Assembly (NCBI GenBank): GCA_000383715.1
Contig: KB911978.1
Span: forward strand, 1-34,047
From: Verrucomicrobia bacterium SCGC AAA164-E04
GTDB lineage: Bacteria > Verrucomicrobiota > Verrucomicrobiia > Limisphaerales > AAA164-E04
Direction: 5' to 3'
Length of the DNA: 34,047 nt
In this document: piece after piece, positions 8,103-17,048 of the stretch
How the letters are laid out: every line of letters begins with the position of its first letter
How positions within the stretch are numbered: position 1 is the first letter of the stretch
Notes under the pieces: generated by a model
What the model saw: the letters and a program-made list of their open reading frames with translations, nothing else
The model's database searches: none
Told to the model about the DNA's origin: nothing
Program-made: the position numbers and the translations under genes

Positions 8103-9749
8103 ATGAATTTTCTTCTAGCTCAACTGAATGCCACGGTAGGCGACATCTCTGGCAATGCACAATTAATCCTGGATGCTTACCATGTGGGTGTTCAAGAAGG
8201 GGCTGATCTGGTCGTTTGTCCGGAATTAATGCTCACAGGTTATCCCCCCCGAGATTTGCTTCTGAAGCCAAAATTTGTGGATGAGAATCTCGCAGCACTG
8301 CAGCGACTGGCTGGTCAAACGTCGGGGGTCGGATTGCTGGTAGGTTTTGTTTCCCGCAACGTCTCTGGTGAAGGGCGTGAATTATACAATTCAGTGGCCT
8401 TGTTGCATGAAGGCAACATAAAGGACATTCGACACAAAACATTATTACCTACTTATGATGTTTTTGATGAGGATCGATATTTCGAACCCGCACTTGCCAA
8501 TGAGCCTATTGTGTTCAAAAAGCATACTCTGGGTGTAACGATATGTGAAGATGCATGGAATGATGAGGAATTTGGCGTTCCGGGTCGTTATATGACCAAT
8601 CCACTGGAACAACTTGCCAGGAAAGGTTGTGATTTTTTGATCAACGTATCTGCTTCCCCATGGTTCCTCGGAAAAAATCGAGTGCGTCAATCCTTGCTTT
8701 CAAGTCAGGCAAAACGTCTTGGGACCCCATTGCTTTACTGTAACATGGTAGGTGGTAACGATGAGTTGGTGTTTGATGGCGGTTCTCTCGTGGTGGGTGC
8801 TGATGGAGGTATCAAGCTTGAAGGTAAATTGTTTCAATCGCAGAATTTAATTGTCGACCCCAAGGTTTTTACTCTCGAAGCAAAAAAAAATCATGCACTG
8901 GCAGATGAGGAAAAGATTTTCAAGGCACTCAGTCTGGGAGTGAAAGATTATGTGGAGAAGTGTGGTTTCAAATCTGTGCTTCTGGGTTTGTCTGGTGGGA
9001 TCGATTCAGCTTTGACAGCAGTGATTGCCGTGGATGCATTGGGCGCTTCAAATGTAAGAGGTGTTGCCATGCCTTCCGAATTTTCATCTCAAGGCAGTAA
9101 GGACGACGCAAGACAATTGGCCGATCACCTGGGTATCCAATATGATGAAATTCCCATTCAATCGGGCTTTGAATCGATCAAACAATCCTTGAGCCCCGTC
9201 TTTGTCGGGTTGAAAGATGGTGTGGCTGAGGAAAATATGCAGGCGAGACTCCGAGGTGTGATACTGATGGGAATGTCCAATAAATTTGGTTCGCTGCTAT
9301 TGACGACGGGAAATAAAAGTGAATTGGCAGTCGGATACTGCACCTTGTATGGTGACATGTGTGGAGGTTTGGCAGTGCTGAGTGACTTACCCAAAACCAT
9401 GGTTTATCGACTTTCTGAATGGGTTAACCGTCACCAGGTTGTCATTCCCGTGAGCACGCTGACAAAGCCACCTTCTGCTGAATTACGCCCAGACCAAAAA
9501 GACCAGGATAGCCTGCCTGATTACGAGATCCTTGATGCGATCCTTCAGGCTTACGTGGTTGATCACCGCTCTGCCGGCGAGATAGTTTCAATGGGGTATG
9601 ATCAAGCCATTGTTACCAGGATCATCAGGCTCATTGATATGAACGAATACAAGCGTCGGCAATCTGCACCAGGACTGAAAGTGACCACGCGGGCTTTTGG
9701 CATGGGGCGCCGTGTACCTATTGCGCAGCGGTATCGGGATAAGCTCTGA
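8103..9749 (+). CDS. nadE: Glutamine-dependent NAD+ synthetase
   Basis: A protein of 548 aa, normal for the two-domain enzyme. The N-terminal nitrilase-type glutaminase has Glu41 (CPELMLTGYPP), Lys112 (HKTLLPTYD) and Cys148 (VTICEDAW). The C-terminal synthetase has the ATP-pyrophosphatase loop SGGIDS at 297-302 and the TGNKSELAVGYCTLYGD segment. It amidates deamido-NAD to NAD using glutamine and ATP in the cytoplasm. The frame is open from a TTG at 8064 that overlaps the DUF192 stop, but the family N-terminus (MNFLLAQLNATVGD) starts exactly at ATG 8103. Confidence 0.97.
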   Translation: MNFLLAQLNATVGDISGNAQLILDAYHVGVQEGADLVVCPELMLTGYPPRDLLLKPKFVDENLAALQRLAGQTSGVGLLVGFVSRNVSGEGRELYNSVALLHEGNIKDIRHKTLLPTYDVFDEDRYFEPALANEPIVFKKHTLGVTICEDAWNDEEFGVPGRYMTNPLEQLARKGCDFLINVSASPWFLGKNRVRQSLLSSQAKRLGTPLLYCNMVGGNDELVFDGGSLVVGADGGIKLEGKLFQSQNLIVDPKVFTLEAKKNHALADEEKIFKALSLGVKDYVEKCGFKSVLLGLSGGIDSALTAVIAVDALGASNVRGVAMPSEFSSQGSKDDARQLADHLGIQYDEIPIQSGFESIKQSLSPVFVGLKDGVAEENMQARLRGVILMGMSNKFGSLLLTTGNKSELAVGYCTLYGDMCGGLAVLSDLPKTMVYRLSEWVNRHQVVIPVSTLTKPPSAELRPDQKDQDSLPDYEILDAILQAYVVDHRSAGEIVSMGYDQAIVTRIIRLIDMNEYKRRQSAPGLKVTTRAFGMGRRVPIAQRYRDKL

Positions 9750-9822
9750 TTGGGTTTTTCCGGATCAACGTGGGTGTGTTGCGGTAAAGGAGCAAGCTTG
9801 AAAAGTGACAAAGATTTAATTT

Positions 9823-10134
9823 TCAGTTGCCTCCATTTTTCGCGAGCCGCTTCAGGTAGTCGAAACTGTATAACCCTGTGCGGTGTCCGTCACTAAAATC
9901 AAACCTTATAGCGTAGCCGCCAATAGGGGTCCAGCCAATGACCTTCACTCCGGGGAACTCAGTCTGACTTGACGCTCCGTGGATGTTTCCAAAAAGATCA
10001 GGCTCTCCTTTATTTTCTGCACTGGGAGAAGCGGCCCTGAGTTGTTCCATGTTGAAAAAGTTTTCTGATCCATCGTTCCACTTGATCGCTACTTCGTTTC
10101 CGATCAAATCGAGTTGTTCTGGTTTCAATTGCAT
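9823..10134 (-). CDS. DUF971 domain protein
   Basis: A protein of 103 aa. The order IKWNDGSENFF, then a Pro/Gly-rich middle, then GWTPIGGYAIRFDFSDGHRTGLYSFDYLKRL is the DUF971 signature also found at the N-terminus of gamma-butyrobetaine hydroxylases and beside ApbC/Mrp Fe-S proteins. The usual Cys-rich CPCAxC segment is absent here (RAASPSAENKG instead), so any metal-binding function may be lost. It is convergent with nadE; the 73-base gap holds no clear terminator. Confidence 0.88.
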   Translation of the reverse strand: MQLKPEQLDLIGNEVAIKWNDGSENFFNMEQLRAASPSAENKGEPDLFGNIHGASSQTEFPGVKVIGWTPIGGYAIRFDFSDGHRTGLYSFDYLKRLAKNGGN

Positions 10135-10382
10135 GATTTCGTCAGGAGAAGCATGTCACTCTGCTTTCGGGTTTGCAAGGTAGGGAACGATAAAATGCTT
10201 CCAAACGATCTCAAAAAGATGGGGCAGGGGTTTTTGTGAAGATTTTTGCAAGCTGGGGGCTCTATCGGAGATGGAAACGGGATATTGAAATATGAAACAA
10301 TCAAAAGTATTGATAGTTGGGACCGACCCCGTATGTTTTTTTTGGTGGTTTCGAGGTATTTTGATAATGTTTGAATGAAAAG

Positions 10383-12191
10383 ATGAATCAACAAGAGCTT
10401 CCATCCGGTCAGCCCAGCAAAGCTTCCTTGAGTGTATTCAAGCGTGTTTTGTTTTCCTTGATAGCTGTTGCACTAGCGTTGGGTTTGCTCGAAGCAGGTC
10501 TTGCCTTGATTGGTATTCAGCCCGAATCTTATTTGCCAGACCCCTACGTCGGCTTTGAATCGACCTCAAGTCTGTTTGTCGAAACTCGATCCACGGAAGG
10601 AAAGGTATATCTCCAAACCGCAAAAAACCGCCTTCAGTTGTTCAACGATCAAAAATTTCCTTTGATCAAGGAGAAGGGAATCATTCGTATTTTTTCCATG
10701 GGAGGTTCCACTACCTTCGGGCGACCTTACAAGGACGATACTTCTTTTAACGGTTGGATGAGGGCTTATCTAGGGGAATTAGCGCCTGATCAGAAATTTG
10801 AAGTGATCAATGCGGGAGGCGTCAGTTACGCAAGTTATAGGGTGGCCAAATTAATGGAAGAGTTGATTCAATATGCACCCGATATTTTTGTTATTTATAC
10901 CGGGCATAATGAATTCCTTGAAGAGCGAATCTACAGCAAGGCACCCAAGGTTCCGAGGTCACTGAAAGGTTTAACCCGGTTGGCAAGAAATTTCCGATCG
11001 GCAAGCCTGATCAAAAAGACCGTTTCGCCGCTGACTTCAGCAGGAAAGGAAGATGCCAAAGCCTCCAGGTTACTCAAGGGAGAAGTAGATGCGCTCTTGG
11101 ATAACTCGGTTGGGCCGAACGTTTACACAAGAGACAAAGAAGCTCAAGCACGTGCGATGGAGCACTACCGGTTCAATCTCCTCAGAATGGTTGATATGGC
11201 CGAATCGGTGGGTGCGCATGTCATGCTGATCACCCCTTCAGACAACTTGAGAGATGTCACACCGTTCAAAAGTGACTTCAATGAGAAGCTCTCACTCGAA
11301 CAACGGAAGTTATGGAAACAATACTACGATCAGGCTCGTCAGGCTTATGCTGAGCAAAATGCCGAGTTGGCGTTACAATCAATCGCTGCAGCAGAAGCGA
11401 TTGATGCGCTCCCTGCATCACTGCATTTTGTAAAGGGGCGCATATTTGAAGCCATTGGTAAAACGGATGAGGCTGTAAAATCATATAAGCGTGCCCGGGA
11501 TGAAGACGTATGTCCCCTCAGAGCCTTGAGCCCGGTTCAATCGATTCTAGCGGATGTGGTCTCAGACACTGAAGTTCCCCTGGTAGACTTTGTGGCTTTA
11601 CAGTCACGATTATCCAGAAATGGAATTCCCGGATCAGCCGCCTTTCTTGATCATGTGCATCCCACCATAGAATCACATCGCCTGCTCGCTCTTGAACTCC
11701 TTGAGACCATGGACCGAAATAACTGGATCAATCTGAAGCAGGAAGATCTCCTTGTCGCGAAGGTGACCCAGTCGGTCATGGATGGGGTAGACAGGGCGGA
11801 GCACGCCTTTGCCATGATGAATCTGGCAAAAGTCCTGGGGTGGGCGGGCAAGCGTCAAGAGGCTTATGTTGCCAGCAAGAAATCGGTTGAGTTAAATTCC
11901 AAATCTTCCAACGGACAATTTCAAGCAGGTTTGGCAGCTTTTCTGGCGGACAAACTGGACGAGGCGATGATGCATTACCGTCATGCCTTGCGCCTGGATC
12001 CGTCGCACTCTGACGCACATTGCAATTTAGGAGGACTACTCGAAGACAATGGAGAAATTGAGTCTGCGGTCCATCATTTTGAGAAAGCTCTACTGCATGG
12101 AGGGGAGCATGGTCGAGAGCGTAACAAGCAAAACCTCGCCAATGCCCTGAAGAAAATGGATCAAAAAAATCCCAATTCAATATCCAACTAA
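10383..12191 (+). CDS. Membrane-anchored SGNH/GDSL hydrolase with TPR repeats
   Basis: A protein of 602 aa. One N-terminal TM segment (about residues 19-45) is followed by an SGNH hydrolase core: block I GGSTTFG with Ser109, block II around NAGGVSYAS, block III GHNEF with Asn176 and block V DHVH with Asp423 and His426. Helical TPR-like repeats are inserted between blocks III and V (about 315-375) and follow the core (about 475-590, e.g. AMMHYRHALRLDPSHSDAHCNLG). Such enzymes are esterases, often acting on acylated glycans; the substrate is unknown. A TTG at 10371 is an alternative start. The upstream 248-base gap shows no gene. Confidence 0.88.
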   Translation: MNQQELPSGQPSKASLSVFKRVLFSLIAVALALGLLEAGLALIGIQPESYLPDPYVGFESTSSLFVETRSTEGKVYLQTAKNRLQLFNDQKFPLIKEKGIIRIFSMGGSTTFGRPYKDDTSFNGWMRAYLGELAPDQKFEVINAGGVSYASYRVAKLMEELIQYAPDIFVIYTGHNEFLEERIYSKAPKVPRSLKGLTRLARNFRSASLIKKTVSPLTSAGKEDAKASRLLKGEVDALLDNSVGPNVYTRDKEAQARAMEHYRFNLLRMVDMAESVGAHVMLITPSDNLRDVTPFKSDFNEKLSLEQRKLWKQYYDQARQAYAEQNAELALQSIAAAEAIDALPASLHFVKGRIFEAIGKTDEAVKSYKRARDEDVCPLRALSPVQSILADVVSDTEVPLVDFVALQSRLSRNGIPGSAAFLDHVHPTIESHRLLALELLETMDRNNWINLKQEDLLVAKVTQSVMDGVDRAEHAFAMMNLAKVLGWAGKRQEAYVASKKSVELNSKSSNGQFQAGLAAFLADKLDEAMMHYRHALRLDPSHSDAHCNLGGLLEDNGEIESAVHHFEKALLHGGEHGRERNKQNLANALKKMDQKNPNSISN

Positions 12192-12458
12192 TGGCGCTGT
12201 GTGTTTTTCAATCTGAAACGATGCAGCCCGTTTAAATCTTCATTCCATAATAAAATAAATTTTTAGGCTTGCGTTACTTAGTTGCGCCCCCTATCTATTT
12301 CCACCCGCAGAGAATTGCTCGTTTCAAATTCCTCGTTCATTCCCTGCACTATCTGGAGCGAAACGCCCCTGATTGATTGCTGCAATTAATTGACAGCACA
12401 TTTTCCTCAGAGTCCGGTGGGTGGAGAAGAATGTTGTTCACCGGACCCTAATATATAC
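12192..12458. other. Leader region ahead of the DEAD-box helicase gene
   Basis: This 267-base non-coding stretch has an AT-rich part around 12245-12265. No terminator hairpin for the upstream gene and no convincing promoter were seen. A TTGACA at 12390 has no -10 partner at the right distance. Confidence 0.35.
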
Positions 12459-13877
12459 ATGAGATCATACAATAATGGGGAACGGAATCACATCCGTCCC
12501 TCCAGTCAAACCACGTTCGAGACACCAGGTTCAAACAATCCTGATACATCAATAGAAACATCGGATGCCCCTGAAGTGGACACATTGAAAAATGCAGATC
12601 CTGTTTTTGGGATGTTATTGCCCGAAATCAAGCGAGCATTGGAAAAACAAGCTTACACAAAACCTACTGAGATTCAGCGCCAATGCATTCCCCCGCTGCT
12701 TGACGGTTGTGATCTACTGGGAAGCGCGCAAACTGGCACTGGGAAAACTGCAGCGTTTACCTTGCCGTTGCTTCAATACGTTGCCAGTCACCCCAAACCT
12801 TATCGCAGCAAGAATGCACGCGTGCTTATTCTGGCGCCTACCCGAGAACTGGCGATTCAAATCAGGGAAAGTATTCAGACTTACGGTGCTTATCTCAGTA
12901 TCCGAGACACGGTTGTTTACGGAGGGGTAAGTCAGCGCCCTCAGGAGAAAGACATGCGCAGAGGCGTTGACTTTTTAGTAGCGACTCCAGGTCGACTGAT
13001 GGACCTTGTTGGCCAGGGAGTCATTCGACTCGATACCATTGAAGCGCTGGTCCTTGATGAAGCGGATCGCATGCTCGATATGGGTTTCATTCATGACATC
13101 AGGCGCATCATGGCATTGCTGCCAAAGAAGCGCCAATCCCTCTTTTTCTCCGCGACCATTTCCAGGGAGATTCAAAAACTCTCTGAAGAGTTGCTCTCAA
13201 ATCCGGTTTCGGTTGCTATCGCTCCAAAGGAGCCGACGGTAGACAGGATTAATCAGAAGGTCTTTTTTGTTGATAACAAAAAGAAATATTCACTGTTATT
13301 ATCCATATTGGAAGAACGTGAGACCAAGAAAGTGATTATTTTCACTCAAATGAAACACACAGCCAATAAATTGGCTGAGAAACTCGGCAAGTCAGGAGTG
13401 CGATCGTCCGCTATTCACGGCAACAAGAGTCAAACAGCTCGAATGAAAGCATTGGATGGTTTCAGGTCTGGAAGGTTGCGGGTATTGGTGGCTACCGACG
13501 TAGCCGCGAGAGGTATTGATGTAGATGGAATCACGCATGTGATTAACTACCAATTGCCCAAGGAACCCGAGACCTATGTCCATCGTATTGGGAGAACAGC
13601 CAGGGCAGAGAAAGACGGAGCAGCTCTGTCGTTCTGTTCTGCAGATGAGCGGGGACTGCTGATGGGAATTGAGCGAATGATTCGAAAGTCCATTGATGCT
13701 GATCACGACCATCCTTTTCACTGTCCTATCGCAGCTCGGCCGGCATCCTCAAATAAACCCAAGGCTGGCAATTCGAGTAACACTCGTTCAGGAGGAAGAC
13801 GCCCTAAATCAGGTCCAAGATCTTGGCGAAATACCAACAATGACCGCAGAGGGGGATCGAGATTCAGGGCTGCATAG
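12459..13877 (+). CDS. DEAD-box ATP-dependent RNA helicase, RhlE type
   Basis: A protein of 472 aa with all helicase motifs in order: Q motif (PTEIQRQ, about 69-75), motif I AQTGTGKT (90-97), PTRELA, GG and TPGR, DEAD (200-203), SAT (231-233), ATDVAARGIDVDG, and HRIGRTAR (375-382). The C-terminal tail is basic and rich in Arg, Gly, Ser and Asn, as in RhlE proteins, and probably binds RNA. It likely unwinds rRNA or mRNA structure during ribosome assembly or cold adaptation. The frame opens at a TTG at 12390, but ATG at 12459 avoids a Cys/Pro-rich non-homologous stretch. A strong intrinsic terminator follows. Confidence 0.93.
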   Translation: MRSYNNGERNHIRPSSQTTFETPGSNNPDTSIETSDAPEVDTLKNADPVFGMLLPEIKRALEKQAYTKPTEIQRQCIPPLLDGCDLLGSAQTGTGKTAAFTLPLLQYVASHPKPYRSKNARVLILAPTRELAIQIRESIQTYGAYLSIRDTVVYGGVSQRPQEKDMRRGVDFLVATPGRLMDLVGQGVIRLDTIEALVLDEADRMLDMGFIHDIRRIMALLPKKRQSLFFSATISREIQKLSEELLSNPVSVAIAPKEPTVDRINQKVFFVDNKKKYSLLLSILEERETKKVIIFTQMKHTANKLAEKLGKSGVRSSAIHGNKSQTARMKALDGFRSGRLRVLVATDVAARGIDVDGITHVINYQLPKEPETYVHRIGRTARAEKDGAALSFCSADERGLLMGIERMIRKSIDADHDHPFHCPIAARPASSNKPKAGNSSNTRSGGRRPKSGPRSWRNTNNDRRGGSRFRAA

Positions 13878-13901
13878 CGTCACAAAAACTTGTTATTTTT
13901 C

Positions 13902-13950
13902 ACACCTTGTCATTTGATGTTCCTTTCAAATGGCAAGGTGTTTTGTTTTG
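13902..13950 (+). terminator. Intrinsic terminator after the DEAD-box helicase
   Basis: A 16-bp stem, arms 13902-13917 and 13926-13941, pairs fully with one G-U wobble around an 8-base loop. The second arm runs straight into TTTTGTTTT. It lies 24 bases after the helicase stop and separates that gene from the tagaturonate epimerase gene. Confidence 0.9.
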
Positions 13951-14018
13951 TGCGCGCACGCTCTCTTTTTCTTTGAGTGGTGACATCTTCAAAAGGCCTG
14001 GTAAACTATTTCAAATTT

Positions 14019-15269
14019 ATGTTGAAGTTAGAAAAGTATTCCATTGGTGTTGGAGATCGCTTTGCTCATCAGGCAAAAGCACAATTGAACGCGTGCCAGT
14101 TATTATTAAACGAAGGCGTGGAGGTTGCGCCTGTGTGGAATAAGTCCAATCGTGAGCACAGCTTTATTGGCTCCGAGCCTGCTTCAGTAATGGACGCAGC
14201 CGAGCAAGCGGTATCTTCTCTTGGCTGGGAAAAAGGCTGGCATGTCGATGCGGATCACATCGGAATCAAAACCGTGGACCGATTTCTTCCGCATTCTGAC
14301 TTTTTCACCATTGATGTTGCCGACTTCATTGGTCAGGAAACTCCAGCAGAGACCGTCGAAAGTTTCATAGAACGGCATCCGGAGCTAGTGGGTTCCATTG
14401 CGATTGAGGGTGTGGATGAGCCGCTTGATATCAGGCGGGAAGAAGTGCAGCGTGTCGCCAAACAATACCTGCTTGCGGTCAGGGAAGCCGGTAATGTCTA
14501 TCGCTACATTCTGGACAAGCGCAAAGCCGATGATTTTATTGCTGAGATCTCCATGGATGAGACAGATGCCCCGCAAACCCCTCCTGAATTGTTGATCATT
14601 CTTGCGGCCATTGCTGATGAAGGTATTCCAGCTCAAACCATCGCTCCGAAGTTTACCGGTCGTTTCAACAAAGGGGTGGATTACGTGGGAGATCTTGCAC
14701 AATTCGAAAAGGAATTTAATGATGATCTTGCAGTCATCGCTTTTGCCATAGAAAAGTATGGCCTTCCTGGAAACTTGAAATTGAGTGTACATAGTGGGAG
14801 TGACAAGTTCAGTCTCTACCCCATCATTCGAAAAGCACTCCAGAGAACAGGAGCCGGGGTCCATTTGAAAACAGCAGGAACAACTTGGCTGGAAGAGATG
14901 ATCGGATTATCCGAAGCAGGAGGCGATGGTTTGTTGCTTGCCAAGGAAATCTACGGATACGCACTGGAAAATGTCGACTCACTTTGTGAGCCCTATGCTT
15001 CGGTGATTGATATCGATCGATCCAGACTTCCTTCGATTGAGACAGTCAATGCCTGGACAGGAGAACAGTTGGCAAATGCCCTGAGACACATACAAGGCCA
15101 TCCTGATTTCAATGATAATGTGCGTCAACTGATTCACATTTCCTTCAAGGTGGCAGCCCAAACGGGTGATCGATATTTGAATTTGCTGAAGGCGAATGAG
15201 GAGATTGTAGGAAAAAATGTAACAGAAAATATTTATGAGCGCCACCTCAAGCCACTCTTTCTAGGGTAA
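14019..15269 (+). CDS. uxaE: Tagaturonate epimerase family protein (UxaE)
   Basis: A protein of 416 aa. I recognise conserved blocks of the UxaE family: DADHIGIKTVDRFLPHSDFFTIDVADFIG near 80-110, KFTGRFNKGVDYVGD (Asn217 region), KLSVHSGSDKFSLYP (from about 255) and HLKTAGTTWLEE. UxaE interconverts tagaturonate and fructuronate, linking galacturonate and glucuronate breakdown. This fits the uronate-isomerase-like gene at 935 and the downstream sulfatase and esterase genes. The frame opens at a GTG at 13977 inside the downstream flank of the terminator; ATG at 14019 is preferred, with weak SD. Identification is by family pattern from memory, so the exact epimerase activity is moderately certain. 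Confidence 0.75.
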   Translation: MLKLEKYSIGVGDRFAHQAKAQLNACQLLLNEGVEVAPVWNKSNREHSFIGSEPASVMDAAEQAVSSLGWEKGWHVDADHIGIKTVDRFLPHSDFFTIDVADFIGQETPAETVESFIERHPELVGSIAIEGVDEPLDIRREEVQRVAKQYLLAVREAGNVYRYILDKRKADDFIAEISMDETDAPQTPPELLIILAAIADEGIPAQTIAPKFTGRFNKGVDYVGDLAQFEKEFNDDLAVIAFAIEKYGLPGNLKLSVHSGSDKFSLYPIIRKALQRTGAGVHLKTAGTTWLEEMIGLSEAGGDGLLLAKEIYGYALENVDSLCEPYASVIDIDRSRLPSIETVNAWTGEQLANALRHIQGHPDFNDNVRQLIHISFKVAAQTGDRYLNLLKANEEIVGKNVTENIYERHLKPLFLG

Positions 15270-15321
15270 GTTCTCCGTGGTGACCGAACATGCCGTGCAA
15301 ATGTTCGCATTGCAAAATCAG

Positions 15322-17004
15322 ATGATGAAATATCTATTCATACTGGTCTTCTCATTCATCGGGCTGATGAGCCAGGTTCATGGGGGGAGATCTGCTCCAA
15401 ATATCCTGTTCATCATGTCGGATGACCATACCGCACAAGCGATAGGAACGTATGCGACAGTATTAAAGGATCTCAATCCCACACCGACAATAGACTCCTT
15501 GGCTGAGGAGGGGATTGTTTTTGAGAACGCTTTTTGCGTCAATGCTATTTGCACTCCAAGCCGGGCGTGTATCATGACGGGTCAATACCCTCACGTGAAT
15601 GGAGTCTTTGATTTGGGTGGCCATATCAAACCAGCGCGTCAGGCATTGCCTGTTCTAATGAGGCAAGCAGGATACCAGACAGCGATCATCGGTAAGTGGC
15701 ACCTGAAGCAGGAGCCAAATTTTGACTACTATAAAGTCCTCCCTCGCCAGGGAAAATATAACGATCCTGAATTCAGAGTGAAGGGGGTGGAATCGTGGCC
15801 TAAAAATGTGGTCACCCATGAAGGGCAACATTCTTCTGATGCGATCACGGATTCCACACTTGACTGGTTCAAGAATGAGCGTGATCCAAACACGCCGTTT
15901 TTTGTCTGTCATCAATTCAAAGCACCGCATGATTTCTTTGAAAACGCCGAACGATACCAATCTTATCTGGCCGATGTTGAAATCCCCGAGCCGGAGACAC
16001 TTTATGATGTGCCTGCATCCTTTGGCTCTCTTGCCACGCGTGGTCATGAGGATGAGTTGATGCCACACATGGGGACCTCCATTGGTAAACGCAATCCCCG
16101 TCGCTCCTATGCGGTTGATTTGAACAAGAGGTTTCCAGAGGAATTTCCATTGAATTACAATGTAGAAACGATGAGTGAGCGTGAAACAACGCGACTCGCC
16201 TATCAGGCGTATCTTAAAAAATATCTGCGTTGTGTGAAAGGTGTGGATGACAATCTTCGTCGCCTGTTTGATTACCTCAAAGCTGAGGGACTCTATGATA
16301 ATACCGTCATTATTTACACCGGAGATCAAGGTTTTTGGCTGGGAGAGAATGATTATCAGGACAAACGCTGGGCCTATGATCCGTCCATGCGCATGCCGCT
16401 CATCGTAAGATATCCGAAATCCATTCCTGCTGGTAAGCGTAGTGATGCCATCATCGAAAATGTCGACTTTCCAGCCATGATGCTGGATTTCGCCGGCATG
16501 GAGTTGCCTGCAACCATGCAGGGACGTTCCTTCAAGGCGATATGCGAAAGTGGGGGTGAAGAGCCACAAGGATGGAAAAAGGCTGCCTACTATCGTTATT
16601 GGATGCACATGGCCCATCATGACAATCCGGGTGAAATGGCCATGCGTACGAAAAAACATAAACTGATTTTTTTCTATGGATGCGATTACAAAGGTGGCAA
16701 TCAAACGCCACCGGCGTGGGAGCTGTATGATTTGGAGAAGGATCCGAGCGAACTCAGCAATGTCTATGATCACCCGGCCTACCGCCAGATCCGTGATGAC
16801 TTGAAAAAGCAATTTGCCACCTTGAGACAACATGTAGGGGATGATGGAAGCCACTATCCTGCATGTGAAAAAGTTGTTCAGGAATTCTGGGATTATGATT
16901 CAGATGATCGGGAAAAAGCGATTCAACTTTCACGGCAATTCAAAATGCGTCGCGAACACAATCTGCGGCTTTCAGGCGCCCGATCCCCTGGACAGAGAAA
17001 ATAG
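15322..17004 (+). CDS. Secreted type I sulfatase
   Basis: A protein of 560 aa from MMKYLFILVF, a signal peptide ending near VHG. Alkaline-phosphatase-fold motifs are visible: metal Asp pair in MSDDH (residues 34-35), CTPSR signature with Cys77 as the formylglycine site, GKWHL, and a late metal site TGDQG. It should hydrolyse sulfate esters, most likely on polysaccharide, in the periplasm or outside. It needs a formylglycine-generating enzyme that is not in this window. The frame is also open from a GTG at 15277 with an AGGG upstream, which would precede the signal peptide with 15 extra residues. It follows uxaE after 52 bases (7 if the GTG is used), and an SGNH esterase follows. Confidence 0.93.
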   Translation: MMKYLFILVFSFIGLMSQVHGGRSAPNILFIMSDDHTAQAIGTYATVLKDLNPTPTIDSLAEEGIVFENAFCVNAICTPSRACIMTGQYPHVNGVFDLGGHIKPARQALPVLMRQAGYQTAIIGKWHLKQEPNFDYYKVLPRQGKYNDPEFRVKGVESWPKNVVTHEGQHSSDAITDSTLDWFKNERDPNTPFFVCHQFKAPHDFFENAERYQSYLADVEIPEPETLYDVPASFGSLATRGHEDELMPHMGTSIGKRNPRRSYAVDLNKRFPEEFPLNYNVETMSERETTRLAYQAYLKKYLRCVKGVDDNLRRLFDYLKAEGLYDNTVIIYTGDQGFWLGENDYQDKRWAYDPSMRMPLIVRYPKSIPAGKRSDAIIENVDFPAMMLDFAGMELPATMQGRSFKAICESGGEEPQGWKKAAYYRYWMHMAHHDNPGEMAMRTKKHKLIFFYGCDYKGGNQTPPAWELYDLEKDPSELSNVYDHPAYRQIRDDLKKQFATLRQHVGDDGSHYPACEKVVQEFWDYDSDDREKAIQLSRQFKMRREHNLRLSGARSPGQRK

Positions 17005-17048
17005 GTGTCTTGTTGTATTACCCTCACAACTTAAAAATAATCCAAACC

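Noticed and set aside
10125..10404. Two overlapping minus-strand frames of 82 and 89 aa upstream of the SGNH gene
   Set aside because: No SD, no domain pattern, and they run across the start of the SGNH gene; probably non-coding.
12390..12420. TTGACA as a -35 box for the DEAD-box gene
   Set aside because: No AT-rich -10 hexamer 16-18 bases downstream.
15655..16854. 399-aa open frame antisense to the sulfatase
   Set aside because: It lies wholly within the sulfatase gene, whose motifs are clear, and its translation has no family-like pattern; a frame shadow.
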